From Chloroflexota bacterium (GTDB lineage: Bacteria; Chloroflexota; Anaerolineae; UBA1429), in the NCBI GenBank assembly GCA_012729455.1, contig JAAYDC010000001.1, positions 42,482 through 106,481 on the forward strand: DNA of 64,000 bases, given 5' to 3'. The notes beneath the pieces are model-generated. The model was not told the origin of the DNA. It saw only the letters and a list, made by a program, of their open reading frames with translations, and did no database searches. Shown here piece by piece: positions 59,998-64,000 of the stretch. Each line of letters opens with the position of its first letter. Position 1 is the stretch's first letter. A program made the position numbers and the translations under genes.

Positions 59998-61437
59998 TCA
60001 CCCTTTGTCGTGCCAGGAAAGGATCAGCCGGCGAGCGGCCTGCACTTCGTCCAGGCGCCCGACGGGGGCATTATGCGGAGCCTCGCGCAGGAGAGCCGGG
60101 TTGCTGTGCGCTTCAGCAACGATGCTTTGCACAATCTCGACAAAGCGATCGAGTGTCGCCAGCGATTCTGTCTCTGTAGGCTCGACCATCAGCGCCTCGG
60201 GGACGATCAATGGAAAGTAGTTGGTGGGCGGATGGATGCCATAATCGATCATGCGCTTTGATATATCTAGCGCGCGCACATCCTCGGCACCCTTGATGCG
60301 TCCTTCAAACACGCACTCGTGCATGCAGGTACGCTCGTACGGAAGCGGCAACGTGCCGCGCAGTTTGGCTTGCAGATAGTTGGCCGCCAGCACGGCCGAC
60401 TCGGCCGCATCGCGCAGCCCCTCGGCTCCCAGCATGCGGATATAGGTATATGCCCTTACCAGGATGCTAAACTGGCCGTAAAAAGCCTTGATCGCGCCAA
60501 TCGAATGCTTGGGCATATGCAGGACATAGCTATTCTCATCCCGCACCGCGATAGGCCCGGGCAGAAATGGTGCCAGGTCACTGCGCACTGCCACGGGGCC
60601 CGAGCCAGGTCCTCCGCCGCCGTGCGGTGTCGAAAACGTTTTATGCAGGTTAAAGTGCATGATGTCGATACCCAGCTCGGCCGGGCGAACCTTGCCCATC
60701 AGCGCGTTAAAGTTGGCGCCGTCGCCATACACCAGCGCGCCGGCGGCGTGCACAGCCGCGGTTACCTCGAGAATGCGCTCCTCAAAGAGGCCCAGCGTAC
60801 TGGGGTTGGTGAGCATGATGCCGGCTACCTGCGGCCCCAATTTGCTGTATAAGTCATCCAGGTCGACATTGCCGCGCGCGTCAGAGGCCACCTCAACAGC
60901 CTCATAGCCCGCCATAGCAGTAGAGGCCGGGTTGGTGCCATGCGCTGTATCGGGGATCAACATGACTTTGCGCGCTGTATCGCCGCGAGCTTGATGGTAG
61001 GCGCGGATCATCAGCACGCCCGCCAGCTCGCCCTGTGCGCCGGCAGCAGGCTGCAGGCTGACGCCTTCCAGTCCGGTGAGGGCAGCCAAGGCATCCTGCA
61101 GGCGGCAGAGCAATTCGAGTGATCCCTGCGTGAGCACCGCAGGCTGCAGCGGATGTGAGGCCGCAAAGCCCTCCAGGCGCGCGGTATCCTCGTTGATGCG
61201 CGGGTTGTATTTCATCGTGCACGAGCCCAGCGGGTAAAAGCCAATGTCGACCGCATAGTTGAGCTGCGAGAGGCGCACATAATGGCTCACCAGGTCGCGT
61301 TCAGAGACCTCGGGCAGGGCCAGGTCGTCGCGCAACCATTCATCTGGCAGTTCTGCGGCTTGCGGCACATCCAGCTTGGGCAGGCTGACGGCGCAGCGTC
61401 CCGGGCTGCTGAGTTCGATGATGAGTGGTTCGGTCAT
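59998..61437 (-). CDS. gcvPB: glycine dehydrogenase (P-protein) subunit 2
   Basis: PLP subunit of the glycine cleavage system, decarboxylating glycine and loading the lipoyl H-protein. At 479 residues it shows YPLGSCTMKYNPRIN, SLQPAAGAQGELAGV, IPDTAHGTNPASTAMAGY, the PLP-Lys motif HFNLHKTFSTPHGGGGPGSG, and GAIKAFYGQF. The start ATG overlaps the gcvPA stop by 4 bases. This is the two-subunit form of P-protein. Confidence 0.96.
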   Translation of the reverse strand: MTEPLIIELSSPGRCAVSLPKLDVPQAAELPDEWLRDDLALPEVSERDLVSHYVRLSQLNYAVDIGFYPLGSCTMKYNPRINEDTARLEGFAASHPLQPAVLTQGSLELLCRLQDALAALTGLEGVSLQPAAGAQGELAGVLMIRAYHQARGDTARKVMLIPDTAHGTNPASTAMAGYEAVEVASDARGNVDLDDLYSKLGPQVAGIMLTNPSTLGLFEERILEVTAAVHAAGALVYGDGANFNALMGKVRPAELGIDIMHFNLHKTFSTPHGGGGPGSGPVAVRSDLAPFLPGPIAVRDENSYVLHMPKHSIGAIKAFYGQFSILVRAYTYIRMLGAEGLRDAAESAVLAANYLQAKLRGTLPLPYERTCMHECVFEGRIKGAEDVRALDISKRMIDYGIHPPTNYFPLIVPEALMVEPTETESLATLDRFVEIVQSIVAEAHSNPALLREAPHNAPVGRLDEVQAARRLILSWHDKG

Positions 61438-62777
61438 TGAACCACCTCTTTCAGGCCAGCGAGCAGACGTTCGATCTGGTCGGCTGTGTTCATTTCCGTA
61501 ACGCACACCAGCATCTGGTGCTCCAGGCGCGCTTCCAGTGAGCCGAGTGCGTAGCCGCCGATGATGCCGTACTCCTCGTAGAGGCGCTTGTTAAGTGCCT
61601 CAGCGTTGGCGGGGCACTCGATGATAAACTCGTTAAAGAACGGCGCATCATAGACCAGCCGGTAGCCGGGCAGTTTGGCGATTTCGCTGGCGGCATAGTG
61701 CGCCTTGTGGTAGCACAACTCCGCCACCTGACGCAGGCCGTTCTTGCCCATGGCAGCCATGTACATGGCGGCGACCAGCATATTGAGGCCCTGGTTGCTG
61801 CAGATATTTGAGGTGGCCTTTTCGCGGCGGATGTGCTGTTCCCGGGCAGAGAGTGTTAGCACAAAGCCGCGCCGCCCGTGAGTGTCGACTGTCTCGCCAA
61901 CCAGGCGGCCGGAAAGGCGCCGCACATGCTCGCGGCGGCATGCCATGTAGCCCAGGTAGGGGCCGCCAAAGGAGAGGGCGTTGCCGAGTGGTTGGCCATC
62001 GCCCACTACGATATCAGCGCCGTACGCCCCTGCGGGTTTCAGCATCCCCAGCGCGATCGGGTACTGTACCACGATCAGCAGCGCGCCATGGCGATGGGCG
62101 GCATCGGCCAACTTTTCGAGGCTGAACAGGCGCCCGGCGAAATCGGGCAGTTGCACCGCCACACAGGCGGTCTGGCCGTCGATGCGCTCGGCGAGGGCAT
62201 CGACATCGCCATCCAAAAGCGGGCTGCTCTCCAGTTCCAGGTCGGTGCCCTGGGTATAGGTGCGCACCGTCTGCAGATACATCGGGTTAATCCCGCCATT
62301 CAACAGCACCCTGGTGCGTTTGCCGCGCGCGATGTTGGAAGCCATCAGGATTGCCTCAGCCAGGGAGGTGGCGCCGTCATAGTGCGAGGCATTGCTGACT
62401 TCCATGCCTGTGAGGGCGCAGATCATGCTCTGGTATTCAAAGATCACCTGCAGCGTGCCCTGGGCGATCTCAGGCTGGTAAGGGGTGTAAGCAGTAACAA
62501 ACTCGCTGCGGTTGGCGATATGGCTGACGGCACTGGGGATAAAGTGGTTATAGGCGCCCGCTCCCAGAAAACAGGGCGAGGTATGTGTGTTGGCGTTGCG
62601 GTCAGCCATCTCGCGTAATTCGGCCATCACCTCCAGTTCGGAGAGAGCCGGCGGTAGAACGATCTCGGGGTCACGCAGCGCCTCGGGAATCACCTCAAAG
62701 AGCTCGTCAATGCTGCTTACCCCGATGCCAGAGAGCATCGTTGCTCGATTCTCGGGGGTATGGGGGATGTAAGTCAT
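61434..62777 (-). CDS. gcvPA: glycine dehydrogenase (P-protein) subunit 1
   Basis: Partner subunit of the split P-protein, 447 residues: YIPHTPENRATMLSGIGVSS, FLGAGAYNHFIPSAVSHI, TPYQPEIAQGTLQ, NASHYDGATSLAEAILM and GDGQPLGNALSFGGPYLGYM. It begins 6 nt after the gcvH stop and is coupled to gcvPB. The gene order gcvH-gcvPA-gcvPB is complete except for gcvT, which is not in the window. Confidence 0.96.
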   Translation of the reverse strand: MTYIPHTPENRATMLSGIGVSSIDELFEVIPEALRDPEIVLPPALSELEVMAELREMADRNANTHTSPCFLGAGAYNHFIPSAVSHIANRSEFVTAYTPYQPEIAQGTLQVIFEYQSMICALTGMEVSNASHYDGATSLAEAILMASNIARGKRTRVLLNGGINPMYLQTVRTYTQGTDLELESSPLLDGDVDALAERIDGQTACVAVQLPDFAGRLFSLEKLADAAHRHGALLIVVQYPIALGMLKPAGAYGADIVVGDGQPLGNALSFGGPYLGYMACRREHVRRLSGRLVGETVDTHGRRGFVLTLSAREQHIRREKATSNICSNQGLNMLVAAMYMAAMGKNGLRQVAELCYHKAHYAASEIAKLPGYRLVYDAPFFNEFIIECPANAEALNKRLYEEYGIIGGYALGSLEARLEHQMLVCVTEMNTADQIERLLAGLKEVVQ

Positions 62778-62783
62778 TCGATA

Positions 62784-63185
62784 TCAGGCCTGTTTCTGCG
62801 CACGCTTGATCAAGGCTTCATAGGCTTTGGCGTCCATCAGAAAGTCCAGCTCACCCAGATCCTCGATCGCTATCTTGACCAGCCAGCCGTCACCGTAAGG
62901 ATCCTTGTTAACCAGCTCAGGGGTATCCTCCAGGTCCAGGTTGACCTCGACCACCTCACCAGCAACCGGCAGGTTGAGTTCGGAAGCTGCCTTGACGGAT
63001 TCGATCACCCCAAAAACCTCGCCCTGCGAAAACGAATCGCCCACTTCGGGGACTTCGACATATACGACATCGCTCAGCTGCGACTGGGCATAGTCGCTGA
63101 CACCGATATAGCCAAACTCGTCATCAACGCGAATCCATTCGTGGGATTTGGTGTAGAGGCATTTCTGGTCGAAACGGATAGCCAT
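62784..63185 (-). CDS. gcvH: glycine cleavage system H protein
   Basis: Lipoyl carrier of the glycine cleavage system, 133 residues. YTKSHEWIRVDDEFGYIGVSDYAQ and the lipoylation motif FGVIESVKAASEL with the target Lys near residue 67. AAAGGAG lies seven bases before the ATG at 63185. First gene of the gcv operon; the leader is short and shows no glycine riboswitch. Confidence 0.96.
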   Translation of the reverse strand: MAIRFDQKCLYTKSHEWIRVDDEFGYIGVSDYAQSQLSDVVYVEVPEVGDSFSQGEVFGVIESVKAASELNLPVAGEVVEVNLDLEDTPELVNKDPYGDGWLVKIAIEDLGELDFLMDAKAYEALIKRAQKQA

Positions 63186-63272
63186 AGATCTCCTTTGATG
63201 CACTTTGATAGCAGCAGACATATATAACCCAGTCTGTCGTTGACTGCTATTATTGACACATGTGGGAAAAAC

Positions 63273-63308
63273 ACAAAACCTGCCGGCCAAGCAGCCGGCA
63301 GGTTTTGT
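63273..63308 (-). terminator. intrinsic terminator
   Basis: ACAAAACCTGCCGGC (63273-63287) pairs perfectly with GCCGGCAGGTTTTGT (63294-63308). On the minus strand a T-rich tail (TTTTGTGTTTTT) follows, ending the beta-sandwich gene before the gcv operon. Confidence 0.85.
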
Positions 63309-63317
63309 CCAAGTACA

Positions 63318-64000
63318 TTACTCTACTTCCCAGACTATCACATCGGAAAACGAGATAGTTACATTGTCGTCTTGGTTGCTGGCGGCCATCAGTCCGATAT
63401 CGCCCATATCAAAAGTATCATCGTTCAGACTGGCTACGATATCGCCATTGATTTTGAGGATAAACCGCGGACCTTTGCAAGTGACTTCAATATAGTTCGC
63501 TTCCTCGCCCTGATTAATGGAATCCGAAGGCGTCCAATCTACCAACGGAACCCATTCGTCATCGAGATAGTAGCCAAACACATAGTAGCCATCCGAGCTG
63601 ATGCTGAACACGTAAAAATTGTCAACATCCTGATAGCGCAGCACAATACCCATGGCGTTATCGTCGGAACCAGCCACTTTGCGCACATCCATGCCGATGC
63701 TGACATCAGCAAATGACTCATACGCGTTGGACCAGCGCATGGTCCGCGATTCGGTGATATCTACGATAAACTCACCTTTGTTGTAGCGCCCGGTCGAGTC
63801 GGAAGCATCCCACTCATCCCAGCCAGTATCCGAGTTGGTAAAGTCTTCGTGATAGATCACCTCTCCTTCTATATAATCCGGATCGTCGACAACGCCCGAC
63901 ATCGACTCGTCATAGCTGTAGACATTCAGCTCGGTGTACAGCACCTCGAGGTCGCCTTCGTCATAGGTACTGCCAAAGATGGCAAAGTTGCCATCTTCAA
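63318..64000 (-). CDS. DUF1080/LamG-like beta-sandwich protein (N-terminus outside window)
   Basis: 227 residues of an open frame running off the window edge. The last 170 residues form one concanavalin-like jelly roll (EDFTNSDTGWDEWDASDS, GIVLRYQDVDNFYVFSISSD, FILKINGDIVASLND, DIGLMAASNQDDNVTISFSD). The visible first 30 residues (DGNFAIFGSTYDEGDLEVLY) look like the end of a second copy of the same domain, so the protein is a tandem repeat. Very acidic, with no Cys or basic patches, consistent with a secreted carbohydrate-binding protein. Not in the gcv operon, since a terminator separates them. Confidence 0.7.
   Translation of the reverse strand, partial: EDGNFAIFGSTYDEGDLEVLYTELNVYSYDESMSGVVDDPDYIEGEVIYHEDFTNSDTGWDEWDASDSTGRYNKGEFIVDITESRTMRWSNAYESFADVSIGMDVRKVAGSDDNAMGIVLRYQDVDNFYVFSISSDGYYVFGYYLDDEWVPLVDWTPSDSINQGEEANYIEVTCKGPRFILKINGDIVASLNDDTFDMGDIGLMAASNQDDNVTISFSDVIVWEVE

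Noticed and set aside
63186..63240. Possible glycine riboswitch upstream of gcvH
   Set aside because: Only about 50 bases lie before the terminator of the neighbour and none of the conserved aptamer blocks is visible.
1..64000. CRISPR array, phage or defence island
   Set aside because: No regularly spaced repeats, cas genes, integrase or restriction genes were seen anywhere in the window.

Overview
The window reads as chromosome from a GC-rich, probably saccharolytic bacterium, most likely a member of the Chloroflexota (Anaerolineae-like). This is inferred from family content, not from a marker gene. The pointers are a PyrF-PyrE fusion inside a compact pyr operon, secreted proteins with Thr/Pro-rich linkers behind lipoboxes or single membrane anchors, many glycosidase-like genes next to Gfo/Idh/MocA and MDR dehydrogenases, and plain TTGnnn-N16/17-TATAnT promoters, some with no leader. 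No tRNA, rRNA, CRISPR array, transposase or phage gene was seen.

Layout. 0-2.5 kb: the N-terminal part of a GH38 alpha-mannosidase and a decayed URO-D-like gene. 2.7-8.7 kb: a degenerate L,D-transpeptidase-fold protein, then the de novo pyrimidine operon pyrC-pyrB-pyrFE-pyrD-pyrK, preceded by a candidate attenuator with a 29-codon leader peptide. 8.8-12.1 kb: a membrane protein, a HAD phosphatase, an HD protein. 12.1-15.5 kb: amidohydrolase, FAD oxidoreductase and a frameshifted membrane-protein gene. 15.5-19.2 kb: glucokinase, transaldolase, a pteridine-reductase-like SDR, a truncated folB and folE. 19.2-25.2 kb: Gfo/Idh/MocA protein, epimerase, M42 peptidase, RecD2 helicase, helix-hairpin-helix protein. 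25.3-35.5 kb: accessory region with a GH29 fucosidase, an ECF sigma/anti-sigma pair, two low-GC genes (an amidohydrolase and an SDR), an MDR dehydrogenase, two carbohydrate-active-like proteins, and relics of an MDR gene and a second URO-D-like gene. 35.5-43.7 kb: GT39-like membrane glycosyltransferase, small membrane proteins, a lipoprotein, a TIM-barrel protein, an epimerase. 43.7-50 kb: methionine-synthase-activation-domain protein, GH172 (DUF2961), M81 peptidase, ManD/RspA-type dehydratase, membrane protein, Gfo/Idh/MocA protein. 50-56.9 kb: FmdB, Dtd, and two tandem secreted glycosidase-like proteins. 57-64 kb: GH2 enzyme, DUF362 protein, gcvPB-gcvPA-gcvH, and a partial beta-sandwich protein.

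Functionally, three housekeeping blocks (UMP synthesis, glucose/pentose-phosphate with folate, glycine cleavage) sit among sugar-processing genes. The glycosidases (GH38, GH29, GH172, GH2), dehydrogenases and ManD-like dehydratase fit the breakdown of decorated plant or microbial glycans. Several accessory genes are visibly decaying: two URO-D-like genes, an MDR relic, a truncated folB and a frameshifted membrane protein. Some of the single-base frameshifts could instead be assembly errors.

The strongest candidate for something worth study is the pyr leader: a good promoter whose predicted +1 falls on an ATG opening a short ORF that runs straight through an intrinsic terminator and stops 7 nt before pyrC. 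Next are the second URO-D relic, whose middle has been replaced by a low-GC SDR gene, and the YkuD-fold protein that has lost all three catalytic-motif residues.
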